A DNA stretch of 19,443 nt from Poriferisodalis sp964484385. Its GTDB lineage: Bacteria; Actinomycetota; Acidimicrobiia; Acidimicrobiales; Poriferisodalaceae. This document shows, one piece after another, positions 7,834 through 15,556 of the stretch; positions within the stretch are counted from its first letter, which is position 1, and every line of letters starts with the position of its first letter. The stretch is from contig CAZAFV010000053.1 in the NCBI GenBank assembly GCA_964484385.1, forward strand, positions 1 to 19,443, written 5' to 3'. The position numbers were made by a program, and so were the translations under genes. A model generated the notes under the pieces. It was not told the DNA's origin, did not search any database, and was given only the letters and a program-made list of their open reading frames with translations.

Positions 7834-8739
7834 TCAAGCGTCCTCGGCGTCTTTCTGCTGGGAACCGAAGATGGTCGGCGGACCCTTGCGGGACCAGTCG
7901 GGGGCGCCGTGCATCTGGCGGCCGCCGATTGTGAGCATCTGGGACGCCTCGCCGCCGCAGATGCGGCCGCCGCTTGATCCCAGCACGCCGTTCGCGCCGA
8001 TATGGCTGATCGGGTAGGAGTCGACCGCCGAGTAGGTCTGCAGCAGCAACGGCCGGGGCCGCGGCGAATTGTTGGGCAGCGAGCCGTGGATCATGCAGCA
8101 GTTGTGCACGGTGACCGAGCCGGCCGGCCCACCGAGGTACACCATCTGGTCCAGATCCAGGGTTGCCACGTCGGCATCGGCCATCGACCCCGCCCAGCTC
8201 CCGTCGGGCGCGTACTGGTCGAACAGCGGGCCACGGTGGCTGCCGGGCAGCACGCCCATCGGCGACATCTCGGCGTCGACATCTTCGAGGTACACCCCGA
8301 TCGTCAGCGGGGTGAAGTCGGTGTGGGGCCAGAACTGGATGTCCTGGTGCCACTTCACCTCCTCGCCGCCGCCAGACCACTTGAAGTTGAGCTTGGAGTG
8401 GTGGTAGCGCACCGGGCCGCCGAGCAGGGCCGAGGCAAGCTGCGCCGGGGGGCCCTCGAAGGTGAACCTCGCATAGGTCGGATGCTGGTCGACGGGGGAG
8501 ATGAGCCGCCGCAACCGGGGCGCCTCGGCGGTGTGCGTGGGTTCGAGGTCGAAGACCTTGCCTGAGGCAGTTTCTGAGCGGCTGGCATCGATGAACTCCG
8601 CCGTCACAGCACGCAGCTCGTCGAGCCATTCCGGCCCGACAAAACCCGGCAGGCACAGGTAGCCGTTCGCCTCGTAGCTGGCACGCTGACTGTCCGTTAT
8701 GGCAACGCTGATGGGCGGGGCAACGTCGGCAAGTGTCAT
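7834..8739 (-). CDS. Phytanoyl-CoA dioxygenase (PhyH) family protein
   Basis: This 301-residue protein has the marks of a non-heme Fe(II)/2-oxoglutarate-dependent oxygenase. The N-terminal segment (SQRASYEANGYLCLPGFV, about 17-34) is typical of PhyH proteins. The metal triad is H131 and D133 (KWHQD) with distal H218 (MIHGSLPNNSP), followed by Arg residues at 227 and 229 suited to 2-oxoglutarate binding. VLPGSHRG at 163-170 is also typical. It probably hydroxylates or otherwise oxidises a small organic substrate that cannot be named. The ATG at 8739 is chosen because the open extension to 8817 has no family similarity and a TACGGT box sits 6 nt upstream, suggesting a leaderless mRNA. It is divergent from the amidohydrolase gene. 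Confidence 0.88.
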   Translation of the reverse strand: MTLADVAPPISVAITDSQRASYEANGYLCLPGFVGPEWLDELRAVTAEFIDASRSETASGKVFDLEPTHTAEAPRLRRLISPVDQHPTYARFTFEGPPAQLASALLGGPVRYHHSKLNFKWSGGGEEVKWHQDIQFWPHTDFTPLTIGVYLEDVDAEMSPMGVLPGSHRGPLFDQYAPDGSWAGSMADADVATLDLDQMVYLGGPAGSVTVHNCCMIHGSLPNNSPRPRPLLLQTYSAVDSYPISHIGANGVLGSSGGRICGGEASQMLTIGGRQMHGAPDWSRKGPPTIFGSQQKDAEDA

Positions 8740-8745
8740 GCCCAA

Positions 8746-8751
8746 ACCGTA
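8746..8751 (-). promoter_or_regulatory. Putative -10 box for the leaderless PhyH-family transcript
   Basis: On the minus strand TACGGT is followed by TTGGGC and then the ATG at 8739. The 6-nt spacing fits a transcript that begins at the start codon. No -35 box is evident. Confidence 0.45.
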
Positions 8752-8828
8752 CCGGGCGATCCGCTCGCCATTCTGTGTGCAGAGCTGAACGCGTGATCGC
8801 GGAACGCCCGCCGTCACGACTGGTTGCT

Positions 8829-8834
8829 TAGGGT
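8829..8834 (+). promoter_or_regulatory. Putative -10 box for the leaderless amidohydrolase transcript
   Basis: TAGGGT is followed by GAGCAG and then the ATG at 8841, again a 6-nt spacing. A weak GGTGAG overlaps the box and could instead be read as a poor Shine-Dalgarno. It faces away from the TACGGT box of the PhyH gene within the same 101-bp intergenic region. Confidence 0.42.
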
Positions 8835-8840
8835 GAGCAG

Positions 8841-10154
8841 ATGCCTGCAGAGCTGGTGATCACCGGGGGTCGGCTGATTGCTCCGGCCGGATCCGAGGAC
8901 GCAGGCGCAGCATCCGTCGATGTGGTCATTGAGGGTGGCCACATCGCTGCGGTAGTACCTGCTGGGGAGGCCCCGGCGGCGCGGCGAACGCTGGATGCGT
9001 CAGGCGCGTGGGTCACACCCGGATTCGTCGACATCCAGGTCCACTTCCGGACTCCGGGCGCCACCGACAGCGAGGACATGGCTTCGGGCGCCGCAGGTGC
9101 GGCGATGGGAGGCGTGACGGCCTGCGTGATCATGCCCAACACGAATCCGCCGATCGATTCACCCGACATGGTCAACGAGGTGCTCGCCCTGGCCGACGGT
9201 GTGCCGTGCGATATCCGGACATCAGCGGCCATCACGGAGGGGCGGGCGGGGGAGCGGCTCGCTGATCTGGCTGCACTGTATGACGCAGGCGTGCGCGTCT
9301 TCACCGACGACGGCGACTGCGTGGCTGACGACGCGCTGATGGAAGCCGCCCTGGCCGCGACCGTGCGGCTGCCCGGCGCAGTGATCAGCCAGCATGCGGA
9401 GGATCCTGCGATGGTCGCCGGGGGAGTCATCAACGCCGGCGCTGTGGCCGAGCGACTTGGGTTACGCGGCCGGCCTGCCGAGGCAGAGGTCTCGGTGGTC
9501 CACCGCGACATCGAGCTCGCCCGGCGGACAGGAGGTCGCTACCACGTGCTGCATCTCTCGGTTGCCGCGGCCATGGATCTGGTGGCCCGGGCCAAACGAG
9601 ACGGCGTGGCGGTGACAGCAGAGGTCACCCCGCAACACTTGGTGCTCACCGAGGACGACGTTGAGCGGCTCGGCACGACGGGCAAGATGAACCCGCCGCT
9701 GCGGCTGTCTGATGACGTGACGGCGCTTCGCCAGGGCATCATCAACGGCTCGCTCGACGCTGTCGCGACCGACCACGCCCCCCACCATCCCTCGCTCAAG
9801 GAGAGGCCACTGGTCGACGCCCCACCCGGAATGATCGGGGTGGAGACGATGGCATCGGTGGTGTGGTCGGAGCTCGTTGCCTCCGGCCAGATGACACCTG
9901 CGCGTTTCGTCGAGGTGGTCTCCACAGCGCCCGCCCGCATCGCCGGCATCATCGACCACGGCCAGCCGATCGAAGCGGGATCGCCCGCCAACATCACCGT
10001 GTTCGATCCCACCGAGTCATGGACGGTGCGCGCCGCCGACCTCCAGTCGCGCAGCCTCAACTCGCCCTGGGCCGGCCGCACACTGACCGGCCGCGTTCGT
10101 CACACGGTGCTCGCTGGCCGTCCCGTCGTAGCCAATAACGACCTCTGCGCCTGA
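8841..10154 (+). CDS. Dihydroorotase-family amidohydrolase
   Basis: This 437-residue cyclic amidohydrolase has the usual dihydroorotase length. Family motifs are PGFVDIQVHFRTPG (60-73), the GG-T-MPNTNPP stretch (90-104), FTDDGD (154-159), SQHAEDP with H185, LHLS with H238, KMNPPLR (282-288) and ATDHAPH with D311. The likely reaction is reversible ring closure of N-carbamoyl-aspartate to dihydroorotate in pyrimidine synthesis. No carA, pyrB or other pyr gene is adjacent, so a hydantoinase-like or other amidohydrolase role cannot be excluded. The first His of the metal-binding HxH motif is Gln66, and the Glu usual before PG is Thr71. The remaining expected metal and substrate residues are present. 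The ATG at 8841 probably gives a leaderless mRNA. Confidence 0.83.
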   Translation: MPAELVITGGRLIAPAGSEDAGAASVDVVIEGGHIAAVVPAGEAPAARRTLDASGAWVTPGFVDIQVHFRTPGATDSEDMASGAAGAAMGGVTACVIMPNTNPPIDSPDMVNEVLALADGVPCDIRTSAAITEGRAGERLADLAALYDAGVRVFTDDGDCVADDALMEAALAATVRLPGAVISQHAEDPAMVAGGVINAGAVAERLGLRGRPAEAEVSVVHRDIELARRTGGRYHVLHLSVAAAMDLVARAKRDGVAVTAEVTPQHLVLTEDDVERLGTTGKMNPPLRLSDDVTALRQGIINGSLDAVATDHAPHHPSLKERPLVDAPPGMIGVETMASVVWSELVASGQMTPARFVEVVSTAPARIAGIIDHGQPIEAGSPANITVFDPTESWTVRAADLQSRSLNSPWAGRTLTGRVRHTVLAGRPVVANNDLCA

Positions 10155-10156
10155 AC

Positions 10157-10180
10157 GCATAGGGCACAGATGCCCCAGCG
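10157..10180. terminator. Weak hairpin between convergent genes
   Basis: GGGCA at 10162-10166 pairs with TGCCC at 10171-10175 around a CAGA loop. Flanking CGC and GCG could extend the stem past a small internal loop. It lies in the 51-bp gap between the ends of the amidohydrolase and CoA-transferase genes, where a bidirectional terminator would be expected. No T-tract follows on either side. Confidence 0.25.
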
Positions 10181-10205
10181 AAGGAGGCGGCAGGGGACGC
10201 TGCAG

Positions 10206-11396
10206 CTACCAGGCGCCCGCTTCTCTCCAGCGCTCAAGATCGTCCCATTCGACGCCGGCTTCGAGCAGTACCTCTTCGGTGTGCTGGCCCAACTCGGCCA
10301 CGTCGATGCCAGGTCGCGTGGGCGTGTCCGACATGGTGATGGGGCAGCCCACCCAGGTCTGGGCACCCCACTCGTCATGGTCAGCCTTGACCAGGTAATC
10401 GTTGGCGTAGGGCTGCTCATTGGCCACTACCTCTGAATGGCTGCGTACGGCGCAGAACCGCTGCTCCTCGGCTTCAAGCCGCTTCGACCACTCCTCGGTG
10501 GAACGGGTGGCAAACACCTCTGCGAAGAACGCCCGTAGCTCCAGCGCCACCTCCCGTGGCACGAAGTAGGCATTCCATTGCGGATGGTCTTCGAGGTCGG
10601 GCCGTTCGATGGCCCGGCACATACCCGGCCACAGATGCTCCGGGCAGCCTGCCATGGCGATGGCGCCATCGGACGTGGGGAAGACGCCATACAACGCGTG
10701 CACCAAGGGGTGACCGCCGTTGGAGCGCCCGGCTTCCTCACCGGTCAACAGCAAGTGGGTGTATTCCACCGCCTGCAGCCAGATCTGACCGCCGAGCAGG
10801 CTCACATCGACTCGCTGGCCCCGGCCGGTCCGCTCGCGTGCGTACAGGGCCGCCAAGATGCCTGTCTGGAGGTTCTGCGCGCCGCAGTGGTCGGCGACGA
10901 GCGCTCCATAGGTCGACAGTGGCCCGCCGTCGAAGCCGCTCGAAGCGATCACGCCGCCGGAGGCCTGCCCAGCGATATCGGCACCCTCACGGTCGGCCTC
11001 CGGCCCGTAGGGACCCAGGAAGCTCCCCGCCGCCCAGATGATGCCTGGGTTCACGGCTGCGAGGTCGTCATAGCCCAGGCCCCATTCGTCGAGCGTGCCG
11101 GGCTTGAAATTCGACAGCACCACGTCGGAGGTTTCCACCAGCTTCAGAAAGGCCTCCTTGCCCGCGTCGATACGCAAGTCGAGCGTGACCGAGCGTTTGC
11201 CCCGGTTGCACGCGATATAGACCGACGAATGGCCGTAGTCCTCGAGGACGTCGACGTGGCGGCCCACATCGCCGACCTGGGGCAGCTCGATCTTGATCAC
11301 CTCGGCGCCGAGACCGTGCAGCATGGCTGCCGCCTGCGGTCCTTGCACCAGCGTGGACAGATCCAGAACTCTTACTCCATCGAGTGCGCCGGCCAT
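10206..11396 (-). CDS. CaiB/BaiF (family III) CoA-transferase
   Basis: This 396-residue protein matches family III CoA-transferases, cytosolic enzymes that move CoA between carboxylic acids through an aspartyl-CoA thioester. Features are the N-terminal LDGVRVLDLSTLVQGPQAA (about 5-23), GAEVIKIE (30-37), NRGKRSVTLDL (64-74), SNFKPGTLDEWGLGYDDL (95-112), and Asp140 in EGADIAGQASGG, placed like the catalytic Asp of formyl-CoA transferase. Acyl specificity cannot be assigned. The ATG at 11396 is supported by AAGGGG 5 nt upstream; the open extension to 11429 is not family-like. The gene is monocistronic here and divergent from the small membrane protein gene. Confidence 0.92.
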   Translation of the reverse strand: MAGALDGVRVLDLSTLVQGPQAAAMLHGLGAEVIKIELPQVGDVGRHVDVLEDYGHSSVYIACNRGKRSVTLDLRIDAGKEAFLKLVETSDVVLSNFKPGTLDEWGLGYDDLAAVNPGIIWAAGSFLGPYGPEADREGADIAGQASGGVIASSGFDGGPLSTYGALVADHCGAQNLQTGILAALYARERTGRGQRVDVSLLGGQIWLQAVEYTHLLLTGEEAGRSNGGHPLVHALYGVFPTSDGAIAMAGCPEHLWPGMCRAIERPDLEDHPQWNAYFVPREVALELRAFFAEVFATRSTEEWSKRLEAEEQRFCAVRSHSEVVANEQPYANDYLVKADHDEWGAQTWVGCPITMSDTPTRPGIDVAELGQHTEEVLLEAGVEWDDLERWREAGAW

Positions 11397-11401
11397 GGTT
11401 T

Positions 11402-11407
11402 CCCCTT
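11402..11407 (-). promoter_or_regulatory. Ribosome binding site of the CoA-transferase gene
   Basis: AAGGGG on the minus strand lies 5 nt before the ATG at 11396. It supports the MAGALDGVRV start over the in-frame extension upstream. Confidence 0.6.
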
Positions 11408-11535
11408 GATCACAGTGCCTTCCCAGCAAGTGGCCAAGATCGTACTGAGCACTTGCCGTTGCCCCCGCACGTCGGCAGCCCCGCCGGCCATTCGCAGTGC
11501 ACTAACACAGGTCGCTGCTGCGAGAATGGGCGACC

Positions 11536-11859
11536 GTGACCGACACCGCCGCTGCAGCCCCGGAGCTCGACGAAGCATCGGCGCGCACGCTGCGGTTCTC
11601 CATCCTGATCTCGGCCATTCGCTGCACGCTGGCATATGTGCTCCTGCCCTTCGTGGCGCCATTCATCGGGCTGGCGCCGGGTGTCGGGCCTGCGGTGGGC
11701 ATACCCATCTCACTGATTGCACTGTGGGCGAACATCGCCAGCATCAAGCGGCACTGGCACTCCGATCACCGCTGGAAGTGGCCGGTCAGCGTCCTCAACG
11801 TCGGGATCATTGTGCTGCTGGTGATCCTGCTCGTGCTCGACATCGGGCAGCTGCTGTAG
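11536..11859 (+). CDS. Small three-segment membrane protein of unknown function
   Basis: This 107-residue protein starts with GTG. After an acidic N-terminal tail (TDTAAAAPELDEASART) come likely membrane segments at about 21-42, 50-70 and 84-104. A basic, aromatic loop (KRHWHSDHRWKW, 71-82) lies between the last two. I do not recognise the family. No strong Shine-Dalgarno is seen; GAGAAT with an upstream TG lies 8 nt before the start and could be an extended -10 box. It is divergent from the CoA-transferase gene and 59 nt ahead of the DenD-like gene. The membrane-like composition and upstream gap make it likely real. Confidence 0.65.
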   Translation: MTDTAAAAPELDEASARTLRFSILISAIRCTLAYVLLPFVAPFIGLAPGVGPAVGIPISLIALWANIASIKRHWHSDHRWKWPVSVLNVGIIVLLVILLVLDIGQLL

Positions 11860-11918
11860 CACCCGACGATTCGGCACGGCGGCAGCGTCTCAGACACGCC
11901 CACAGTGAGGTTTGCCAG

Positions 11919-12878
11919 ATGCACGTGCTGATCACCGGGGCCGCAGGGATGCTGGGCCGGAAGCTGACCAAGCGACTGGTGGACGTCGGCACGCTGCGTG
12001 GGAGCCCCATTGACGGGATCGATCTCGTTGACGTCGTCGAGACAGCCACCGAAAACGGCATCTGTAGCGCGCACGTCGTCGATATCTGCGAACCCGGTGT
12101 CGCCGCTGAGTTGCTGCGACCAGCGCCGGATGTGATCTTCCATCTCGCCGGCGTCGTCTCCGGTGAAGCTGAGGCCGACTTTGACAAGGGCATGGCGGTC
12201 AACGTCGATGGCACCCGGGCGCTGTTCGATGCGCTGCGCCTCGCTGAGGGGATGCCACGGGTCGTATTCACGTCATCCATTGCGGTGTTCGGCGCACCGT
12301 TTCCCGATCCGATCCCCGATGACTTCCACCTGACGCCGCTCACCTCCTATGGCATGGAGAAAATGGTGGCCGAGGCGCTGCTCGCCGACTACACCCGCCG
12401 CGGCTTCTTCGATGGCGTCGGCATCCGGCTTCCCACCATCAGCGTTCGTCCGGGTTCGCCCAATGCCGCCGCATCCGGATTCTTCAGCGGCATCATCCGC
12501 GAGCCGCTGGCTGGCACCCCGGCGATGCTGCCCGTTTCGAGGGAAGTGCGCCATAGCCATGCCAGCCCCCGAGCCGCAGTCGGATACATGCTCCACGCTG
12601 CAGAACTCGACAGCGCGGCGTTGGGAGCACGGCGCAACCTCACCATGCCCGGGGTGTCGGTGACCGTCGGCGAGCAGATCGAAGCACTCACTCGTGTCGC
12701 TGGCGCCGAAGCGGCGGCGCTGATCGTTGAGTCGCCTGATCCGACCATTGCGCGGATCGTTTCCGGATGGCCGGAGCGGTTCGATACCCGGAGAGCTCTC
12801 GATCTGGGCTTTACGCCCGATGAGAGCTACGACGCCATCATCCGCGCCTATCTCGAAGACGAGGTCGCCTCCGGCTGA
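11919..12878 (+). CDS. denD: D-erythronate dehydrogenase-like NAD-dependent epimerase/dehydratase family protein
   Basis: This 319-residue extended SDR has the nucleotide motif GAAGMLG at 7-13, HLAG (75-78), SS at 119-120, and the catalytic pair Y144 and K148 in TSYGMEK. The stretches SSIAVFGAPFPDPIPDDFH, IRLPTISVRPGSPNAAASGFFSGI and MLPVSREVRHSHASPRAAV closely resemble DenD. DenD oxidises D-erythronate to 3-keto-erythronate using NAD in bacterial four-carbon acid sugar catabolism. The usual partners (four-carbon acid sugar kinase, aldolase and isomerase) are not in the window. The ATG at 11919 is chosen because AGTGAGG lies 8 nt upstream and the protein begins exactly at the Rossmann strand (MHVLITGAAG). 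The frame is open far upstream, but that part runs antisense to other genes. The family is strong; the exact substrate is by similarity only. Confidence 0.85.
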   Translation: MHVLITGAAGMLGRKLTKRLVDVGTLRGSPIDGIDLVDVVETATENGICSAHVVDICEPGVAAELLRPAPDVIFHLAGVVSGEAEADFDKGMAVNVDGTRALFDALRLAEGMPRVVFTSSIAVFGAPFPDPIPDDFHLTPLTSYGMEKMVAEALLADYTRRGFFDGVGIRLPTISVRPGSPNAAASGFFSGIIREPLAGTPAMLPVSREVRHSHASPRAAVGYMLHAAELDSAALGARRNLTMPGVSVTVGEQIEALTRVAGAEAAALIVESPDPTIARIVSGWPERFDTRRALDLGFTPDESYDAIIRAYLEDEVASG

Positions 12879-12966
12879 GCCAGGACCCAAGCGGCCCGTG
12901 AGCCCCATCACAAGAGAATGGGGAACAGGAGCGGGAGAAACAGTGGCGCCGCGCAGGGTCGCGCGT

Positions 12967-13020
12967 TTGGCACACTGGCTGAACATGCGGGTATATGTCC
13001 CGGCCGCTGCTGCGGCAGCG
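12967..13020 (+). promoter_or_regulatory. Possible promoter and 5' hairpin before the PGDH-like gene
   Basis: Within the 177-bp gap before the PGDH-like gene, TTGGCA at 12967-12972 and GTATAT at 12991-12996 have an 18-nt spacer and could be a sigma-70-type promoter. CGCTGC at 13005-13010 and GCAGCG at 13015-13020 form a 6-bp stem with a 4-nt loop that would lie in the mRNA leader. No T-run follows. Nothing else stands out in this gap. Confidence 0.3.
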
Positions 13021-13055
13021 CTGTGACCGCACACTCTGTCCTAGCGGTGACGCCG

Positions 13056-14270
13056 ATGCGCATTCTGTTTGCCGACAAGATCGACACCGGACGCTTGGGC
13101 CGGCTCGAAGCCGCGGGCCACGAGTGCATCGTCAAGCCCGAGCTGACGGCAGATGATCTGGCCGATCACATCGAGGGCATCGAGGTGGTCGTGGTGCGCA
13201 GCACCGAAGTGAAGCGCAAGGTGTTCAAAGCCGCCGATCGGCTCAGCATGGTGCTGCGCGCCGGCGCCGGCACCGACACGATCGACTGCGACGGTGCCAG
13301 CAAGCACGGCATCTACGTCTGCAATGTGCCGGGCCGGAACGCCGTAGCCGTCGCCGAATTGACCATGGGCTTGCTGCTGGCGGTGGACCGGCAGATCCCC
13401 GGTGCCACCTCGGACCTGCATGAGGGCCGCTGGAACAAGTCCCAGTACATGGGCGCCACAGGTCTGAAGGGCCGCCGGATGGCGATCGTGGGCATGGGCG
13501 CCATTGGCATCGAGGTCGCTCATCGCGCCGCGGCGTTCGGCATCGAGCTCTCAGCGCTGTATCGCTCGGATCGCTCTGCGGGCCTGCTGGCTGAGATGAA
13601 GCAGCTCGAGATCGAGATCCATCCCGATTGGGACAGCCTGCTCGCAGGCGCCGACATCGTCTCGGTGCACTTGCCCGCCACACCCGAGACGTGCGGCCTC
13701 GTCGATGCCGACTTCCTGGCGAAGATGCCGGACGGGGCGATCCTGCTCAATACCTCCCGCGGCGAGATCGTGGACGAGGGAGCGTTGCTGCGCGCCCTGG
13801 ACGAGCGAGGGATGCGGGCAGGACTCGATGTGTTCTGTGGGGAACCGCCCGGCGCCGACCCAGACTGGCACTCGCCGCTCGCGTCGCACCCTCGGGTCAC
13901 CGGCACGCATCATGTCGGCGCGTCCACGGTCCAGGCCTCCGAGGACATTGCCGACGGTGTCGTCGAGGTGCTCGAGGCATTCACGGCAGGCGATGTGCTC
14001 AATTGCGTCAACCGTGCAGAGCGGCCGTTGGGTCGCAGCACCATCGTGGTCCGTCACCGTGATCAGGTGGGCGTGCTGGCGGGGATCCTCATGGCCTTGC
14101 GGGCCAGCGGCATCAACGTGCTGCAGATGCGCAATGAGATCCTGGCCGGTCCCAAACATCACGCAGCGGTGGCCACCATCCGGGTGTCTCGCCGGCCGTC
14201 ACGCAAGGTGCTGGGCGAACTCGGCGAGATGGAAGCGGTATACGGCGTCCGGTTGATCAACTCCCGCTGA
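13056..14270 (+). CDS. Phosphoglycerate dehydrogenase-like D-2-hydroxyacid dehydrogenase with C-terminal ACT-like domain
   Basis: This 404-residue cytosolic NAD-dependent D-2-hydroxyacid dehydrogenase resembles the roughly 400-residue SerA type. The cofactor motif is GMGAIG (146-151). The catalytic residues are R235 (NTSRGEIVDEGALL), E263 (LDVFCGEPP) and H286 (THHVGAS). After VLNCVN, residues of about 332-404 look like an ACT domain (RHRDQVGVLAGILMALRASGINVLQMRNE), which in SerA binds serine for feedback inhibition. The likely reaction is 3-phosphoglycerate to 3-phosphohydroxypyruvate. Because it sits beside a DenD-like gene, another 2-hydroxyacid is possible. The ATG at 13056 (MRILFADKID) starts at the first domain strand, with a weak GGTGA upstream; GTG at 13047 is an alternative. 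The open frame back to 12918 is not family-like. Confidence 0.87.
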   Translation: MRILFADKIDTGRLGRLEAAGHECIVKPELTADDLADHIEGIEVVVVRSTEVKRKVFKAADRLSMVLRAGAGTDTIDCDGASKHGIYVCNVPGRNAVAVAELTMGLLLAVDRQIPGATSDLHEGRWNKSQYMGATGLKGRRMAIVGMGAIGIEVAHRAAAFGIELSALYRSDRSAGLLAEMKQLEIEIHPDWDSLLAGADIVSVHLPATPETCGLVDADFLAKMPDGAILLNTSRGEIVDEGALLRALDERGMRAGLDVFCGEPPGADPDWHSPLASHPRVTGTHHVGASTVQASEDIADGVVEVLEAFTAGDVLNCVNRAERPLGRSTIVVRHRDQVGVLAGILMALRASGINVLQMRNEILAGPKHHAAVATIRVSRRPSRKVLGELGEMEAVYGVRLINSR

Positions 14271-14291
14271 GCGAGCACTTGGCCCCAGTCA

Positions 14292-14297
14292 TACCCT
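14292..14297 (+). promoter_or_regulatory. Putative -10 box for the leaderless MFS transporter transcript
   Basis: TACCCT is followed by GATCCG and then the GTG start at 14304, the 6-nt spacing seen at other first genes here. No Shine-Dalgarno is present. Confidence 0.42.
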
Positions 14298-14303
14298 GAT
14301 CCG

Positions 14304-15551
14304 GTGCGCCCCGACACCGGCAAGAACTCGATCGCGCCGATCCTGATCACCGGCAGCATCATCACTGCGCTGACGCTGGGTGTTCGGGCCACGATGGGGC
14401 TGTTCCCCGACGCCATCGACCAAGCGCTGGATGTGGGCGTCGGCACGGTCGGGCTGACCGTTGCCCTGCAGAACCTCGTGTGGGGCCTGGGCCAGCCGCT
14501 CGCGGGTGCCCTCGCCGACCGGTTTGGCGCGGCGCGGACGCTGATTGTGGGGGCCATCGCGTACGCAGGCGGTCTGCTGGTGATGGGGGCAGCCAACGGG
14601 CCCGCCGGTCTGCATCTCGGCGGCGGGGTGATCGTCGGTCTCGGCATGTCAGCAGCTTCGTTCGCGGTGGTGCTCTCGTCGATGAGCCGGCTCGTGGACC
14701 CCCAGCGGCGCTCGATGGCGTTGGGCGTGGCCACGGCCTGCGGCTCGCTCGGGCACTTCGTGCTGGTACCGCTGACCGGCGCGGTCATCAGCGCATTCGG
14801 CTGGCGCAGTGCGTTGACCGTCCTGGCCGTCGTGACGGTGTCCATCGGGCTGTTCGTCCGGCCGCTGCGCACCCAGTACGGGCCCGCCGAAGCCGTCGAA
14901 ACGGTGTCGGACGACGACGAATCGCTACTCACGACTTTGGCGAGGGCGGCTCGCCATCGCGATTACCTGCTGGTGAACTGCACGTTCTTCGTCTGCGGCT
15001 TCCACGTGACGTTCATCGGAGTGCACCTGCCCAAGACGCTCACCGATGCCGGCCTCGATACCGCCGTCGCCAACTTGTCGTGGTCGCTCGTGGGCCTGTT
15101 CAACATCGTGGGGGCGTTTGCTGCCGGGGCCCTCGGCATGCGGTTCGCGAAGAGCCGGCTGCTGAGCATCATGTACAGCACCCGGGCGCTCGCTTTCGCC
15201 GGCTTGGTGCTGCTGCCGGCGACCCCCGTGGTGGCCCTCGGGTTCGGCGTCGTGATCGGGATCGTGTGGCTGGCCAGCGTTCCTTTGACCTCGGGCATCG
15301 TGCTGGGACAATTCGGCGTGCGCAGGGCCGGAACACTGTTCGGGTTCGTCTTCCTGTCCCACCAGGTCGGGGCATTCCTCGGCTCCTGGGGCGGTGGCGA
15401 GATCCGCGAGCTCACCGGTTCATATGACCTGTGGTGGTGGGTAGCCGCTGCACTCGGCGTAGCGGCCGCAGCACTGCACTTCAGCATCTCCGAAGAGCCC
15501 GCACCTACCCTGTCGAAGCCGACGCCCTTGGTATCTGATCAGATACCATAA
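14304..15551 (+). CDS. Major facilitator superfamily transporter
   Basis: This 415-residue inner-membrane protein has about 12 hydrophobic segments in two halves joined by a polar acidic loop (about 195-215, SDDDES). The first cytoplasmic loop carries the MFS motif-A remnant GQPLAGALADRFGAAR, and RRSMALGVATACGSLG follows in the N-half. Overall it resembles monocarboxylate or oxalate/formate-antiporter-type MFS proteins; the substrate cannot be given, though small organic acids would fit the neighbouring acid-metabolising enzymes. It begins with GTG at 14304, preceded by TACCCT. Its last codons (LVSDQIP) lie inside the palindrome that precedes the XRE gene, so its C-terminal tail may have been shaped by arrival of that cassette. 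Confidence 0.88.
   Translation: MRPDTGKNSIAPILITGSIITALTLGVRATMGLFPDAIDQALDVGVGTVGLTVALQNLVWGLGQPLAGALADRFGAARTLIVGAIAYAGGLLVMGAANGPAGLHLGGGVIVGLGMSAASFAVVLSSMSRLVDPQRRSMALGVATACGSLGHFVLVPLTGAVISAFGWRSALTVLAVVTVSIGLFVRPLRTQYGPAEAVETVSDDDESLLTTLARAARHRDYLLVNCTFFVCGFHVTFIGVHLPKTLTDAGLDTAVANLSWSLVGLFNIVGAFAAGALGMRFAKSRLLSIMYSTRALAFAGLVLLPATPVVALGFGVVIGIVWLASVPLTSGIVLGQFGVRRAGTLFGFVFLSHQVGAFLGSWGGGEIRELTGSYDLWWWVAAALGVAAAALHFSISEEPAPTLSKPTPLVSDQIP
15529..15548. promoter_or_regulatory. Perfect 20-bp palindrome, likely operator of the XRE/nucleotidyltransferase pair
   Basis: TGGTATCTGATCAGATACCA is a perfect inverted repeat with no central spacer. It ends 8 nt before the GTG of the XRE gene and overlaps the putative -10 box TACCAT. 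A homodimeric XRE protein bound here would block its own promoter, the usual arrangement for autoregulated antitoxins. Being AT-richer than its surroundings and perfectly symmetric, it is unlikely to arise by chance, though it is also the last coding part of the MFS gene. Confidence 0.72.
15544..15549 (+). promoter_or_regulatory. Putative -10 box of the XRE gene (leaderless)
   Basis: TACCAT is followed by 7 nt and then the GTG at 15557, placing transcription start at or near the start codon. Five of its six bases lie within the palindrome at 15529-15548. No Shine-Dalgarno is present. Confidence 0.5.
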
Positions 15552-15556
15552 CTCAT

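Noticed and set aside
8740..8817. Extended N-terminus of the PhyH-family protein
   Set aside because: It has no family similarity and would run through nearly all of the divergent intergenic region, which holds two likely promoter boxes.
10578..11918. Long upstream extension of the DenD-like gene frame
   Set aside because: It runs antisense to the CoA-transferase and through the small membrane protein gene in another frame, and DenD similarity begins exactly at the ATG at 11919, which has a Shine-Dalgarno.
12918..13055. N-terminal extension of the PGDH-like protein
   Set aside because: The extra 46 residues are rich in Gly, Arg and Cys and not family-like; the Rossmann-like domain starts at MRILFADK.
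14480..15427. 315-residue Arg-rich open frame inside the MFS gene
   Set aside because: It is a shifted-frame shadow of a GC-rich membrane protein gene, with no domain-like sequence and no start signal.
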